A DNA stretch of 64,000 bases from Linnemannia hyalina (GCA_019671135.1 JAHRHY010000004.1:1302001-1366000); one strand, 5' to 3'. Shown: positions 1 to 13,351, numbered from the stretch's first letter. The notes: generated by a model not told the origin, from the sequence alone. A program made the numbers and translations.

Positions 1-2170
1 CCTTTGCCATTTCCTACATTAGATTGAAACGACATAAAAAATGGGTGAGTTGAGGGCGTCAAAAAATATTACGAGAGGAAGAATGAACGAAAAACAAAGC
101 ACAAAAGGGAACAGTGCAGCCGGCATGTTGCCCATTTTGAGGTTTGTTTGTTTTTTCTTGTGCGACACCACAATAATAACAGTGAGACAGTCAAATCTAT
201 GCGATGATTCAAAACTGGATAACTTACCATAGCCCATTCTCCCAGTCCGCAGCCAGAATCCAGGATTCGGTCAATATCGTATCGAAGGGGAGCGTGAGCG
301 TTCCCTCCTCCAATGTACTTCCACAGAGCGTGCTGACCCTTTTGACTGTGTGTGAGCAGTGGAAGAGAATGAACAAGAACAAAAAAAAAAACTCTTATTA
401 ATAAGGTCCTGACACCTTTTGCTTTCTTGCCATGTGGCGGCCCACAAAATGCTGTATCATAAGGACCCAAGGTTTTGAAACATACCTGTCATGCACACTG
501 TGGCTAATAGTTGGGATGCTGGATGCACTGAGTCGTTTTCTCTCTTCCATCCAGGCAAAGTTGGGAGTGGGTCTCTTCCTTGACTTCGGACCATTGTTCT
601 CCTTCTTCTCGGACTCGGAGCTCTCCGAGTCTGTGTCTGAAAGAGAGTCAACGCCATCCTCCTCGTCCTCCTCCTCTAATGACTCGATCAGCGACAAGCC
701 CTGGGGATGGTTGCCAAACAGTGACCGAAGGGAGGACAGAGTAGAACTAGGTCGCAATCCTGGATGGAGATCGTACAGGTCAGTAGAGTCGGTGGTCAGT
801 TGCTCGATCTGCTCGGATGCTGTTGGGATGGTGAGGGATGAATCTGGAGTTTGTAGGTCGATGGGCGAGCCGGGTGTCGATCCGGCAGAGAGGCGAGACG
901 AACTAGAGGAGACAGCCGAGGAAAGGGAGGAGATGGATGGGGTATTGAGCTTGGACCATGACATGACCAGCCGACCCACCCGAGGCTCTTTCTTCAGACT
1001 CTGGAAGGTTGGGTTAGAGACAGGGGGAAGAGGAGGAGGACTGGCAGGGGTGATGCTATGTCCGTGGCCGTAAAAGTGTCCATCAAATTGATGCTCTTGC
1101 TCCGAGAGGGTTGTCGATGGCGAGTTGGAGGGGCCGTCGCCTTGGGCGGGGTTTGAATGGTTCTGGACAGTCTCCGGTTGGGAGGCTGCTGCTGCCGCCA
1201 TCGCCGCCGCCGCTGCCGTGATAGAATTTGGTCGCGGTTTCGGAACAGATGGAGGGGCTGAGGGCTTGTTCGTGCCATTGACAGACGATACGGGGCTGGC
1301 AGGAGTGCAGGCAGGGGTGCCGGTGTTGGCACGACTGAGGGTGGGCACGTGGGGTAGGCCAGACATGTTGCGACAGGTGTTGTTGACGATCTTGACGCTC
1401 CCTGGTGGTTGGTAATACTGGTGGCTGTGAAAGTTGTACTGGTGAAGCATGTGGGCCGAGGACCTGGGCTTTTGTTTGAGCCAATCCTTAGCCTCGGGAG
1501 AGGTTCCCAGGAGACGGAGGTCTGCAGAGAGTTGTTGCTGCTGTTGGCGGTAGTTGGAGTTGTGGTCAAAGTCGTGCCTAGTGGGAGAGAGGGATGGACC
1601 ACCACCGTTTGAATCAGTGCCTAGGCTGTTCTCTCGCCGTTGATAGCGGTGATCGGGGTGGTTTTGCCGGGGAATTGCGACTGGTGAGGAGGGGAGGGGA
1701 CTGGAGGGTCCCTGAGAGGGAGTGGGTTTGATTGGAGCATATGCATCATAGACATGTGTCGACAGGGAGGTGGTTGTGGTGGAGGCCGATATTGAGAGGG
1801 CCGTTGCAGAGACGGTTGGACTAAGGGGCGAGTTCTCGGAGGATGACTTGTAATGGTAATGGGTATGGGTGGGGGAAACGATTGACGGTGCATAGGAGGT
1901 GTTGTTGCTAGGGCGGGGACTGTTGGGCGATGTAGCCATACGAGTGGAGTAGAAGTTTGCTTGACGGACAGAGTCGACGTTGTTGTTGTTGTCGTTGAGG
2001 ATGAGGACGTGAGGGCTGGAAGGGGAGTCCTCGGAGAGTTTGGGCTGCTGGACCTGCAGTTTCTGGAGTTGCTGTCGTTGTTTGCGTTCAGAAGCGATGA
2101 ACTTTTTCTTGGCTCTCCGCGTGAGTAGCTCGTTGACCTTATCCTGGTCTGCGCTGGATACGTTTCCCAT
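1..2170 (-). CDS. SAM-dependent methyltransferase, N-myristoylation-type N-terminus (3' partial)
   Basis: Spliced gene running off the left edge. Exon 1 is 486-2170, exon 2 is 228-345 and exon 3 is 1-13 (partial); introns start GTATGT and GTAAGT, and all three exons join in one frame. Exon 1 encodes about 560 residues of Ser/Pro/Gln/Asn-rich, probably disordered sequence. It begins MGNVSS, which fits the N-myristoylation pattern (Gly2, Ser6). Exon 2 opens the catalytic domain with a YIGGGN segment followed by the SAM-binding motif I ILDSGCGLGEW, and exon 3 continues with EMAK, as in the UMTA/LaeA-like class I methyltransferases of early-diverging fungi. The substrate is unknown, and the rest of the Rossmann fold lies outside the window. 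The start ATG is at 2170. The membrane anchor is inferred from the pattern only. Confidence 0.85.
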
Positions 2171-2529
2171 GGCAGCAGCTTATTGTGTACACTCCAATTA
2201 TGAGAACAGAAGGTGTGTCGGTGTTGGAGTAGGTGTGTGTTTTGTATATGAGTGAGACAAATAAGGAAGAAGGCGGTTCGATTCCGTCTGAGAGTGAATG
2301 TGAACTTTCAGACGAGGGTGGGAAGGGAATGGGCGAATGTAGCAACAAGAGGCCCGTATGCGAATGAGTGAGTGAGTGAATGAATGAGCGGGTGAGTGAG
2401 TGTTCGTGAAGAGGATGATGACGATGATGGATGAGAGGAGGAATGTAAAAGAAGGAAGAGTGAGTGCGAGGAGTGAATGCTGTTTATTGAGAGAGATGTA
2501 TAGTGAGAGTATGGAGGCTGAAGGAGGAG

Positions 2530-2614
2530 TAGAAGAAGAAGAGGAGGAGGAGGAGGAGGAGGAGGAAGAGGAGGAAGAGGAGGAGGAGGAGGAAGAAGAA
2601 GAAGACGAAGAACA
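2530..2614. repeat. (GAG/GAA)n purine-rich microsatellite
   Basis: Almost uninterrupted GAG/GAA triplets on the + strand, lying upstream of the methyltransferase start. It gives spurious poly-Glu and poly-Ser frames on the two strands. It is a simple-sequence repeat, not coding. Confidence 0.9.
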
Positions 2615-2655
2615 AGGAAGGGCGAGAACTGGATGCGGGGGAATAAAGGAGAGAA

Positions 2656-2686
<31 letters not shown>

Positions 2687-2687
2687 A
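2656..2687. repeat. (GTT)n microsatellite
   Basis: About ten GTT triplets in a row in the divergent intergenic region. Confidence 0.9.
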
Positions 2688-4317
2688 GTTGGTTGATTGC
2701 TAACCACGAGGGTGGAGGTGAGCGCAATTGATGATAAAACAGGGTATGGGTGCTTGTCGACTGTCGAGGCAAGAAAGTGAAAGAGAAAGAGGGGAAGAAG
2801 GACGACCACCTGAAGTCAAAAAGGAAAGGAGAGCGGCTGGGTGAGAGATGACCTACTCTACTTTTTTACTACCCACACCTCAAACTACTCTATCCTCAAC
2901 TTTACTCCCACACTCCCATCTCATGCTCATTATGTCTCTCCTATGGTGCCTTTATCGAAACAAAAGTGCTGCACATGTGCACACATGGACAAACTCTCTT
3001 GTTTACTCCTCCTCCTTCCCCTTTCCCCCATGTGTGCATTTCACAAATTAAATCACACGAACGACAAAAACTTCTCACCTAGCTCTCGACTCTTGTCTTG
3101 TTTTGTCTCCTGTCTATGTTTTAGGAATGTCTCTCGCTCGGGATTAAAGGAAAAACACTCCCAACTAAAGGAAGTCTATCAAATTTCGAACGAATAATAA
3201 AAAAAACGAACTCAGCTTGCGGGTTGCAACACTTGATGGCAAGAGTAGTGAGAGGGAGAGTAGAAACAAGGAAAAGGAACAAAAGAAGGACTGAAGGCAC
3301 TGCTACGAACCCATGGGTACCTTGGAGTGGGAACGTGCGTTCGCGTTTGAAGTTTTCATTCGATCTCCTTTTTTCCGTCTCCTTTCTCTCTAACGGTTCT
3401 TTTGTTTTTTGTATCTTTGTTCTAGTAGCATTCATGCATTTTGCTGTTTAATTAGCATACGTCTGCATGCGTGTCCGATCGCTCTTATTATTTGATCATA
3501 TATGACCATTTAAACTATGGCCATCAGATAAAAAAAAAAGGCGTCCGGAAGGAAGGCTGTGCTGTCAGCATCACCATCCACCACCACTTCACAAGCGATC
3601 CTCTCCCTCCGAAACCCTCATTCATCAGTGATTATCATCACTTTAAAATACCCGTGGGCTCTCAAACTGATAAAGTGTGCATGTCTGTGTGCATGTCTGT
3701 GTGTCTTGTATGCCCTTGGGAACAAGTCCCTTCTCCTTGGGCCTCCAAAGTCCAAGCTCGTCGTCATAGTCAATGTGTGCTTAGATATCACTAGACTTTG
3801 CTCCTTTGGACCCTTGCCTTACCTTTCTTTGCCTTCCCTTTGTATTACTCCTTTTTCTACCCCCTTCAACCCCTCCGTGTATTATCTTCCTTCCTCTCTC
3901 TCCATCAGGAGTAAAGGAGAGAGAAAAAGAGATGTCCTCTCTCCTTGAACCGCACTTCCTTCACTCTCCCTGAGGATTGCATTCTCTCGTTGCAGAATAG
4001 CTTGTTTCTTCTGATTTTTTATTGTTTGTTACTTGCCAACCAAAAGATGTTTCTATGCCTGCACCTTTCTATCAATAAGAGAGAAAAGGTCGCCAGGTCG
4101 ACATCGCATCAGGCCATCCTCTCATTCTTTCTTCCATTTCATCTTTTGACTGGACAGCTGTGATTCTGAACAAACTAGTTGATGGTGTGAATCAAACGCG
4201 AATGAAAAAAATCTTTCCCTCCTCTTCTCTCATTTCATTATTTTCTCCTCTTCCAACACCTCACTTCCCAACAGCTCTTTTCCCCTCTCCTCACACCTCG
4301 CCACAAGTGTGTGCCTC

Positions 4318-7300
4318 ATGACTTCGCCCAACAATGGACACCACCCACAGAAGCACCAATCACCTTCCTCACCATCCACCTCACCGGCACCTTCAGACAT
4401 CATCGACACCAACCACAGCGTCATCCGTCACCAACTAGTAGATAATAACAATCTCAACTCTCACCTTAACGCCACTCCCCACATCGGCCCTCAGCAATTC
4501 CTCAGTCCCCTTCGAATACACAACTCCCTCCGCAGAGATGTCACCCACCACAACATCGACTCTCGAATTATCGACCGCGCATCCACTGTGAGCGAACGCT
4601 CCAGAGCACGACACCGCCATCTCCACAGAACCTCATCTGCTTCCATGCCTCAGCTGCTTGCAGAAGCGGGGATGGACGACCTTGCCCGATCCTCTAATCA
4701 TGGACGACAATCAGTAACGCGTTCCGATATGGATTCACAAGCAGAGTCTAGTACCAGAGAGCGTAAGAGAAGAGTCGACCGACTGCAGCTCTCCCCTCGT
4801 CCGCACGGTCACCTTTCTAGGAGTGTCGAGTCCCCTACACCATCCGTCATCCCTCTTTCGCCTAACTCGATAAGGTCAGGAAAAAGTCGCCACTCTTCTA
4901 CTCGCCGCACCGTTAGAGAGACCACAGAAGCTCAAGCAGCAGCTGCGGTAGAGTTAGCAGATCAACAGAATTTGAAGGTCATCACCAGGAGCATGAGCAG
5001 CTATCGAGTGGTTCAACTACTGTATCAAGCCGACGCCGATCTCCTTGACGCCATTCAAGATTGGAAGGAGAGGCATCCGGACCTATGGGTGGATGATGCT
5101 ATTGACGCCTTTGGTAACTTGCTATATTTTTCATGCACTCATATTCATTCCTTTTTGAGCAAGGAGATGAAAGAGGAAAATATCTAACCAGTCCATGCTA
5201 TGTCATATCCAGCTTCTGCAAGGGGGTCCGATGCATTGGCTCAGCTTGTGTATTCAACAGAGGCGTTCGACCTGGTTCTCAAGTATAGCGCATCCCACGA
5301 AGACCTAGGACCCCTCTTTGACAATCACAACCGACATAGCCAATCCTTACGTTCACCATCCATCGCTGCGCGGCCCCCCGTTACAAACAATCAACAAAGC
5401 CCTGGAGGTGACGGATCATTCAGGTTGCAATCGCCACTGGGATCTCCCTACCAGCCTTCACAGACCAACCAGACTACTATGGACTCAGCAGCGTCGCCTT
5501 CTGTAAAACGTTGCCCTTCGATCATCTCGCGACTCCGGCACTCACCGGCGAAGCTGTTTACTCGACCACAATCGCCAAGTTCGTCCATCAATTATTCAGT
5601 CAATTCACCTACAACTCCAAGGGATATCACAGGAGATCAACCCCACTCGAGCACTGCATACCTGAACAGTCCCTCCATGTTTCAACAACAACCACAACAA
5701 GATGGTGTCCCAGTGTCGCCACCTCGATACCCTTTTCAACCTCTTGAGCCACTAGACTGCTCTACAGATCTGTTTCCGAGTGTTCAATCCTCGACTGTCA
5801 TTAGCAACTCTGCGCAAATCAGCGGAATGAGTTATGTATCAGATATCAATACCCCTCACCAATATGGCCCATACCCACCACCACCAGCACCATCATTTTC
5901 AATACCATTTCATAACGAGCAACAGTCACCACCCCATGTGTACGGTCAAGAAGAGCAACAACAGCAGCAGCAACCAGCAACAGATGGAAATCGACGCATT
6001 CGGAAACGAAGGAGTCAACGACCGAGCAAGGCTAAGATGAGGGAGTGGAAGATCCAGCTCCATCGACGTGAATTTCAACTGGCAATGTTGAAGGAAGGGT
6101 TATTTCTGGAGTTGGAAAAGTCGATCGACTCGGATGCAGTCTATGTGAAAGTGCTGGCACCTTTCTGGAGACTCGCAGAGGAGGCACAGACAACCAACTG
6201 CAAGGCCGAACTCGCCGTAAGTTAATCAATCTCTTCTATCGCTCATTTTTGCTTATTTTTGTTTGCCACTAAAAACATGGTCGGTACATTTTTCTCTTTG
6301 TTATTAGAGTTCGATCTTGCCTTCGATCCCATACATTTCAAGGATCTTTCCATCTATCTCGCGACTGTTCCCTTGCTTGAATCAACCTGGACTGGAGCAG
6401 CGGAGAGAGGCTGTGTTGTTCAAGACAGCCCGTCTCACCGATTTCCATCTTGCAGAGCCAGGTAGGAGATGGTCCGATGTCGTGCGACATGCTGGCGCAA
6501 TCCGGAAAGACGGGACTCATGGTGGATCTCACTCTGGCACCGACAGCCGACCAGGCTTTTTCCAGACCAGTCGTCGAGGTTACTTGGTAGATTGCACTTA
6601 TATTTCACTTTAATGAGTAGGAAGGAGCAGTAATGTTTCGATTGCAGGCGAACTCACTCGCCTCGTTTTGTTATTTCTTCATGGGACACTTAGGTGAACA
6701 GTATTATGATGAGAACAGAGTCCAGAAACCACCCCTATGGTCGCAAGATGGGTCTACGATCCGCTCTGAGGCGTGGTGCATACCAAAAACTGTACGTCAA
6801 CTTGTTCTTTAGACTGAAGAGGCCTGCTCTTATGTCACACCGCAACGTCTTTTACTCATGACTCCTTTTTTTTCCTGTTCGACCCTCACATAGATTCGCA
6901 CTGCATGATGGACCATTCAAGTCGCAGTCAAAGTCGATGAGCGAGGCAAACTACAGAGCACAGCTTCGAGTCAAATGGGCGCGACGATTTTGGAGGAGCC
7001 AACCGTTGGACCTCGTTAACGCATATTATGGCGAGCGGATTGGCGTCTATTTTGCCTGGCTGGGCCACTATACTAAGTGGTTGACTCTGCCAGCTGTTGT
7101 AGGAATGGCAGTGTTCGTCTTTGGTGTCATCAACGCCGCACGGTAAGAGAGTTCACGGCTCTTGCGTACCGTTACATCATGAATTTCGCAAAAATCCAAT
7201 TTTCATTTCTCTCTCCAACTCACTTCTACCTCTCGACATAGCCTCAACAAGCTAGATGCAACACCTAATGCCCTGTTCGCGATCTTTGACAACGTGCTCA

Positions 7301-9993
7301 CCATGCCGTTTGCACTCTTCATGTCAATGTGGTCAACAGTCTACATCGAATTTTGGAAGCGCGCCAACCAGTACTATGCCTTTCGCTGGAACATGATCGA
7401 CTACGAGAGAGTTGAGCTTCCCAGAACGGAGTTTCGAGCTACCATGGTCCGGTTTTCGCCCGTGACAGGGAAACGCGAGTTGTACTATCCTGTCTACTGG
7501 AAGGCGCTACGTCTCATTGCCAGTTCTGTCGCCGTCATCATTGCCGTACGTTCGCTCTTGTACGAGTAGCTGTCTATTTTCTCTCCCACTCTCTCGTTGT
7601 TGCTAACGCTTTTCTATCGATTGTTTGATTTTCTAGGTGTTGGTTGTTATCGGATCGGTTGCTTGTCTGATGGTATTCAAGTCATGGTGCAGACACCATC
7701 TTGGCGGCCCCTATGCGACGATTGTAGCTACTGCTATGCTCAATTTGATTATCATTATTATTCTTGGAGAGGTAAGAGATACCAGTCATGTCATGGTTCA
7801 TCTTTCTTTTGGTGTCAATGGTCTTTCTAACTGTGTTATTTTTGACAATGATAGATATGGTGTCGTCTGGCGGAATGGTTGACCGATAAGGAGAACCACA
7901 AATACACCGATGCCTATGAAGGTAACTGAATTGGTAATGTGCTTTAAGAAATAATCAACTTTTTTTATTCTTGTTTTTGTGCGACCAACTAAACCTGTAT
8001 CTCTCCTTTCAATCGCGTAGATTCTCTCATCATCAAACGATATCTATTTGACTTTGCAAACATGTACGCCACTCTGTTCTACTACGCATTCTTCAAAGCT
8101 CCAGTATGTCCTTCATCGCTTCCTCTTTTTTCAGCTTCCTTGCGATGAGTATTGCTTGTCTCAATGAGGGTAGTTAGGGCCATTTACTCACGGTGCTTTT
8201 CTTTTCTTCTTTTCTTTTAGTTTGGTGGCAAGTTGCTGCACAGGCCTGATCTGAGGGACACATGCCTTTACGACTCGTGCATCACTGAACTCACCGTCCA
8301 GCTTGCAGTCGTGTTCATCGGAAAACAGTTCCTCAACGGCCTCTTCGAGATGGTCTTCCCGTAAGTTGTGAAATGGCGCATGCATGGTTGTCGCCTTCGG
8401 GGAGGGGTTTTCGTGCAGCGGAACAAGTAACAGAATAACGGTGCAAATGCTAATGGAAAAAAAAAAATGGTTTCATTTTGGTAGGTGGATCAAGAAGACG
8501 TGGAACAGGAAAAAAATTCTTGCGGAGCAAGCGTTGAAGAGACAAGAGTTCCTCAAGACGCGGAAACAGAACAGGACGCCACAATGGGTCAAGGATGATG
8601 AACTCCCCAGCTATGACGGTCGCATTCTGAAATGCTATCGGAAAACAGGTACTCACTCACAGACAGTTTGCTGTTTATTTGCTTTAATATCGAAGGCGGT
8701 ACTAACCACAACTGATTCGATGAAAAAAAAAATGTTTGCTAGTTATTCAGTTTGGGTTTTGCACGTTATTCGTCACGTCGTTTCCTGTGGCCCCTGCGTT
8801 CGCATTGATCAATAATTGGGTTGACCTTCGGATGGAGGCATATCGCCTGCTAACACAGTACCGCAGACCCATCGCCTATCGCGCTCAGGACATTGGTAAA
8901 AAAAATTACGGCAGCTTCAGGGCTCCAGTGTGTTTGACCAATGGCCCCTTATTCACTTTTCATGCTTCATGGACCTAACCACACTCACATCGTCTCTGTG
9001 ATAGGAATGTGGGAGAAAATCATGGAGTTCGTGTCATTCACATCGGTCATCACAAATGCAGCTATTATTGCCTTTAGTTCCCTCTGGATCAAACAGAACC
9101 TCTTCATCAAGTACCTCCACGCGACCAAGGATGAAGAGCTCCTCGCCGCCCAGCTAGGGTTCATCCTAGTTTTTGAACATGTAGTGTTCTTGTTCAAGAT
9201 TATCATCCGTGCTGCGATCCCCAATGTGCCCTTGACGATTAAGTTGGCGGTCCAGCGGTCAAAGTATATGAGCCGTGTTGCGAATGAGGGACTAGACTCG
9301 GAAATGGATGAGGATTATGAGGACGATGACTTGGATAGTCTGAGTCAGTCGGATGAGACGGATTATCAGCTGTCAGACGACGACGATGACGATGATGACG
9401 ATGATGAGACGGGTATCGGATCGGATGCACCTGGAGTCGGGGACGAAATTGATAGCGGTCAAGCTGATAAGGCGGGCGCCAGGAAGAGTAGTCGTCCTGT
9501 ACTGAGTATGGCCCGTTCGTGGAGCAGCCGCGTGCTGCATTTTAGAGGGTCATCGTCGAAGAAGAAGAAGAGCAAGTGGAAGGAACCGAAGGGAGTTAAG
9601 GATGCAGGGTTGAGAGGCAAGGACAGTGCAGCAACACTCTCGGCGGCCATGGCAGGAGCGTTACCCAAGATCCATGAAATCCCGCCGAGTATTCGATCAG
9701 GGAGAGTCGCAGAGACGAATGGAAAAGGAACTAGACTTGGTGCGGAGAGATGGAGACGGCCAGAGGATTTCAATGAGAGAGCGCCTGAAGGATATGGGGT
9801 TGGTGTCATGCCTCAACAGCAACAGGCACTGATACAGCATCAGCCGCCACTGGCACAGTCACCTGTTGTTGGAGTTGACCGTCCTTTACACCCAAGTCAG
9901 TCTCTGCGCAGTCAGCGACGACCGCCTATACCTCAGCGCGTCAACACGGAGATGGACGGCGAATGGGTCGTACTAGAGGAGAAAGGAATGTAG
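4318..9993 (+). CDS. TMEM16/anoctamin family membrane protein (lipid scramblase or ion channel)
   Basis: Thirteen exons join in frame to 1486 residues: 4318-5113, 5213-6216, 6308-6586, 6694-6791, 6894-7142, 7242-7545, 7637-7771, 7855-7921, 8021-8103, 8221-8360, 8485-8648, 8743-8895 and 9005-9993. Residues 1-540 are Ser/Pro/His/Gln-rich. The anoctamin dimerisation-type domain follows (about 540-760, ending ALHDGPF), then the membrane domain (about 770-1240). Family landmarks are [24 protein letters not shown], the [10 protein letters not shown] segment, [10 protein letters not shown] and FEHVVFLF, which include acidic residues of TM6-TM8 where family members bind Ca2+. The last 240 residues carry a D8 run and are basic or acidic by turns. 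Fungal relatives are ER or plasma-membrane scramblases or tethers; which applies here is not shown. The ATG at 4318 is the first in frame. The N-terminal half is unusually long for the family. Confidence 0.93.
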
Positions 9994-10448
9994 CATGCGT
10001 ACGATAAACGAGCGAGATTTTTTTTTTGGGTATTTTGTCTCATGTTCATACTTTCGTGCACTTAAGTTTTTTTTTTTTTTTGTACACAATTTTATTTCTC
10101 TAACAAACAGCATAGAGAAGTTATTTGGAAGTAAAAGGGAACTACAGACCAAACTCTTCAGTGCACCATCCACCAGTCGCAGTCCGGTCCAGAACCTGGC
10201 TCTGCGCAACAATTGTCGCTGCTCTTCACAGCTTAAACGGAAGAAAATAAAACTAGATACGAATGAAGGGGATTCTTCCCATCCTCTCCATCATTGATTC
10301 GTGCACTTAAGGAAAATTTCGCCTTCAAATCAGACTGTGGGAGTCGTGCACTTATGGATATGTTAGAATAGTTAGTAAATAAATAGAGCAAAATTCCCAA
10401 AAAAACATCGAAATGAGCTTTCGCCTCTCGCTTAGCTTATTGGTTACG
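9994..10448. other. 3' UTR of TMEM16 gene and tRNA upstream region
   Basis: Two long T runs (10020-10080), a possible poly(A) signal AATAAA near 10379, and then the tRNA gene. I see no coding region. Confidence 0.5.
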
Positions 10449-10521
10449 GCTCGCATAGCTTAGTCGGTAGAGCGTTGTGCTAATAACGCAAAGGCCGCAG
10501 GTTCGATCCCTGCTGTGAGCA
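10449..10521 (+). tRNA. tRNA-Ile (anticodon AAU), intronless
   Basis: A full cloverleaf can be drawn. The acceptor stem pairs GCTCGCA with TGTGAGC. The D-arm carries the A-box TAGCTTAGTCGG. The anticodon stem TTGTG/CGCAA encloses the loop CTAATAA, giving anticodon AAT. The T-arm GCAGG-TTCGATC-CCTGC carries the B-box, followed by discriminator A at 10521. A short T run about 10 bases downstream fits Pol III termination. There is no encoded CCA and no intron. Confidence 0.96.
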
Positions 10522-10758
10522 TTCCTATCTTTTGCATCTTTCAACCTTTAAGCGTCACCATCCCTTTTTTTTCGTTGGAGGAATCAGTATTTTAACTGCT
10601 TTTCTTTTCTTCTTTTACTTCTCTTTGCTTCTTCTTCACACAATCATACTTACTTTTTCACGCACCTTACTGGTCTCTCTTTTTTCTCCTCACGACAACC
10701 ACTTCACGGACACCAACCGCATCAACTTTCCTGCGTCTTTTTTCACTTACCCACCCAC

Positions 10759-13351
10759 ATGGCAGAGATTTCGTCCCTTTCGTCGCTCCTCAAGCGACTC
10801 GAAGCTGCCACCACAAAGCTCGAGGACCTGGCCATGGCCGGCGCATCCTCTTCCAACGTGTCGTCCTCATTGACCGGCAGCAGCGGCGCACACGCTCCTC
10901 AGGGCCAGCTCTCCCAGCTCGCCGAATCTGCACCTGCTTCCTCCCAGCAGGATGCCACCCACCCCCATGTCGAGGGCTTTGATGAGCTCTTGAACGGACC
11001 CGCCAAGGGCTATTACGACCTCAGTAAGGCTGTCGGTGGCCTTGTTGAAGAGCAGGTACGCACTCCCACACCTCAATTGACTTGCTTCTCTTGTTTCTCC
11101 ACGCGTATCTTTCTGTCGTTTTGTGCCTGAATACAAACAACAAAGCAACAATAACATGATACACGCCACACGCCACACGCCACACGGCCACCACGAACCA
11201 GGGTCGTGATTATCACGCTTCTTTTCCTTCTTTCCGGCATTGACCCTTTTTCTTTACGCTACTGTAGGCCAATTATGTTCGCGACTTGTTTGCTGCCCAG
11301 CGGGAGATGATCTTAGTTGCGACCTTGAGCCAAAAGCCTCCTCTGACCTCAGATGTCTTCCGCCAGTTGCTGGAACCCACACAGAAGGAGCTAATGAAGG
11401 TGATTGAGGTTCGAGACAAGAACCGCGCCAGCCCTTTCGCCAACCACTTGACCGCCGTTGCGGACGGTATCCCTGCTCTCGGATGGGTCGCCATCGTAAG
11501 TTGACTACAAACATGTGTACTGTCATGTCGTTGTATCTTTTTTGTTCTTTGCGTTTCTTTGGCAATTGTCGATATTGCCTATTTGATGATTTGCTGGGTT
11601 GGTCATAAAACATTATTGAAATGGCTCCGAGGGAACATTAACACTATTTTTAATAATGGGTTCACTCTTCTTTATGTTTCTTGCTCAATTATTAGGAGCC
11701 CAAGCCCGCACCTTATGTAGCTGAGATGAAGGATAGTGCTCAGTTCTATGCCAACCGCGTCGTCAAGGACTGGAAGGAAAAGTAAGTCAGCTTAACTTGT
11801 GTCGTTTTCCGTGTCATTTTGCTTTATTGCGGTGTGAATTTTTTCTTGATTATTTTCATCAGTTGTCAAAGAATGGATGAGCAGGTGGTCATCATAGCGT
11901 GACCCTGAGCCAGGACGCGCAATCATGGAAAAGGGGTGGACAGGAAACGACACATAAGCCCAGAAAAGAAGCGGCGGACTCACCATCTCCTTTGGGATTG
12001 TTCTACTTTTGTTGCTCAATAGGGATCAGAACCACGTTCTTTGGGTCCGCGCATACATGAACTTGTTGACCGAGTTGCAGAACTATGTTCGCAAGTTTCA
12101 CACCACTGGATTGGTCTGGAATCCCAAGGTATGTCCTTGTCTCCTAGAAAGAAAAAGGATTTTGGATCGAACTCTGAACTGAGTACAACTACTCGCCTCC
12201 TTGCACTTTGGAAGCCTGCATGGATTTTCTGATGGGACAATAACTAAACGATGTCATTGTTTTTATCATCACTGAACTTTATAGGGAACACCTCTTGATG
12301 GCAACAGTCTGAAGCGCGCTTCAGCCACGCCTGCTGCCGCCCCAGCAGCTGCAGCTGTTCCCGCACCTCCTGCTCCCTCTGCAGGCGGCCCCCCTCCTCC
12401 CCCTCCCCCACCACCACCAATGATGCTGGATACACCTGCTCCTGTCAAGCAGGCCACCGATAATGACATGACTGCTGTCTTTGCTCAATTGAACCAAGGA
12501 GAGGGTATCACATCAGGATTGCGCAAGGTCGATAAGAGCAAGATGACCCACAAGAACCCTGAGCTTCGTGCCTCCGGCATGGTCACATCTAGCCCTGGTA
12601 AGCCATTCTTGTATATTGGATTTACTTGTACAAGGCACTGCCAGAATTTTCTTTGCAATTGGAAGCTGATTGAATGAACTCGAATAATTGTGTATGAATA
12701 GGCAAGCCTGGTTCTCCTAAGCGGGCTGGTCCCGGTGCTCCTCCCAAGCCTGCCTCATTGACACTCAAGAAGCCACCAAAGCTGGCCTTGGAGGGCAACA
12801 AGTGGGTCGTCGTAAGTCCACCTTTCTCTTATGTTTTTACGCGTCGTCGATATATCATTTCGAGGAAACCGCATCTAACCTTATCCGCCCCCAACACCTC
12901 ATAGGAAAACTTTGAGAACAACAACGAGGTGATCCTAGATCAGGTTGAGCTCAACCAGTCGGTGTACATTTACGGATGCAAAAACTCGACGATTCAGGTC
13001 AAGAGCAAGGTCACCACGATTGCAATGGACTCTTGCACAAAGACGGGGCTCTGCGTGGATTCTTTGATTTCGTCGCTGGATCTTGTCAACTCCAAGTCGG
13101 TCCAGGTTCAGATCTTGGGTCGTGCTCCTACCCTCAGTCTGGACAAGGTCGACTCGTGCATGGTCTACTTGTCGAAGGAGTGCCTGGATGTTGAGATCTT
13201 GACGTCCAAGTGTTCGGCGATCAACATCTTGACACCCGAGACAACAGAGGATGGCAACGACGACTTTATTGAGCGTCCTGTTCCTGAGCAGTTCTTGACT
13301 AAGATTGTTGACGGCAAGGTCATCACCACTGCTGTCGAGCACAGTGGATAG
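10759..13351 (+). CDS. CAP1: Adenylyl cyclase-associated protein (CAP/Srv2)
   Basis: Seven exons (10759-11055, 11268-11495, 11696-11781, 12023-12128, 12285-12597, 12702-12811, 12905-13351) give 528 residues, the usual CAP size. The N-terminus carries the short cyclase-binding coiled-coil motif ([17 protein letters not shown]). The helical CAP-N domain follows, then a polyproline stretch at about 12391-12418 and a WH2-like motif [15 protein letters not shown]. The C-terminal beta-helix CARP domain starts near [12 protein letters not shown] and contains the repeated [14 protein letters not shown] strands. CAP links Ras/cAMP signalling to actin by recycling cofilin-bound ADP-actin; the polyproline region binds SH3 proteins. 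All splice junctions are GT-AG and in frame. The start is the first ATG. I see nothing aberrant. Confidence 0.97.

Larger units (their letters stand above)
2171..4317. other. Long divergent intergenic region
   Basis: About 2.1 kb between the divergently transcribed methyltransferase and TMEM16 genes. It holds the GA-rich and GTT microsatellites near 2530-2690 and pyrimidine-rich stretches up to the TMEM16 start. Open frames here are low-complexity (poly-Ser/poly-Glu) or lack any recognisable motif. I see no convincing gene; it probably contains both promoters and 5' UTRs. Confidence 0.6.

Noticed and set aside
432..1073. 213-residue open frame on the + strand
   Set aside because: Antisense shadow of the methyltransferase exon 1, caused by its low-complexity composition.
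2198..2809. 203-residue frame with a poly-Ser run on the - strand
   Set aside because: Produced by the GA-rich microsatellite; no start context or domain.
6300..6600. Possible frameshift in TMEM16 exon 3, because three frames look protein-like
   Set aside because: The frame with [13 protein letters not shown] and [10 protein letters not shown] matches the family and joins both neighbouring exons in phase.
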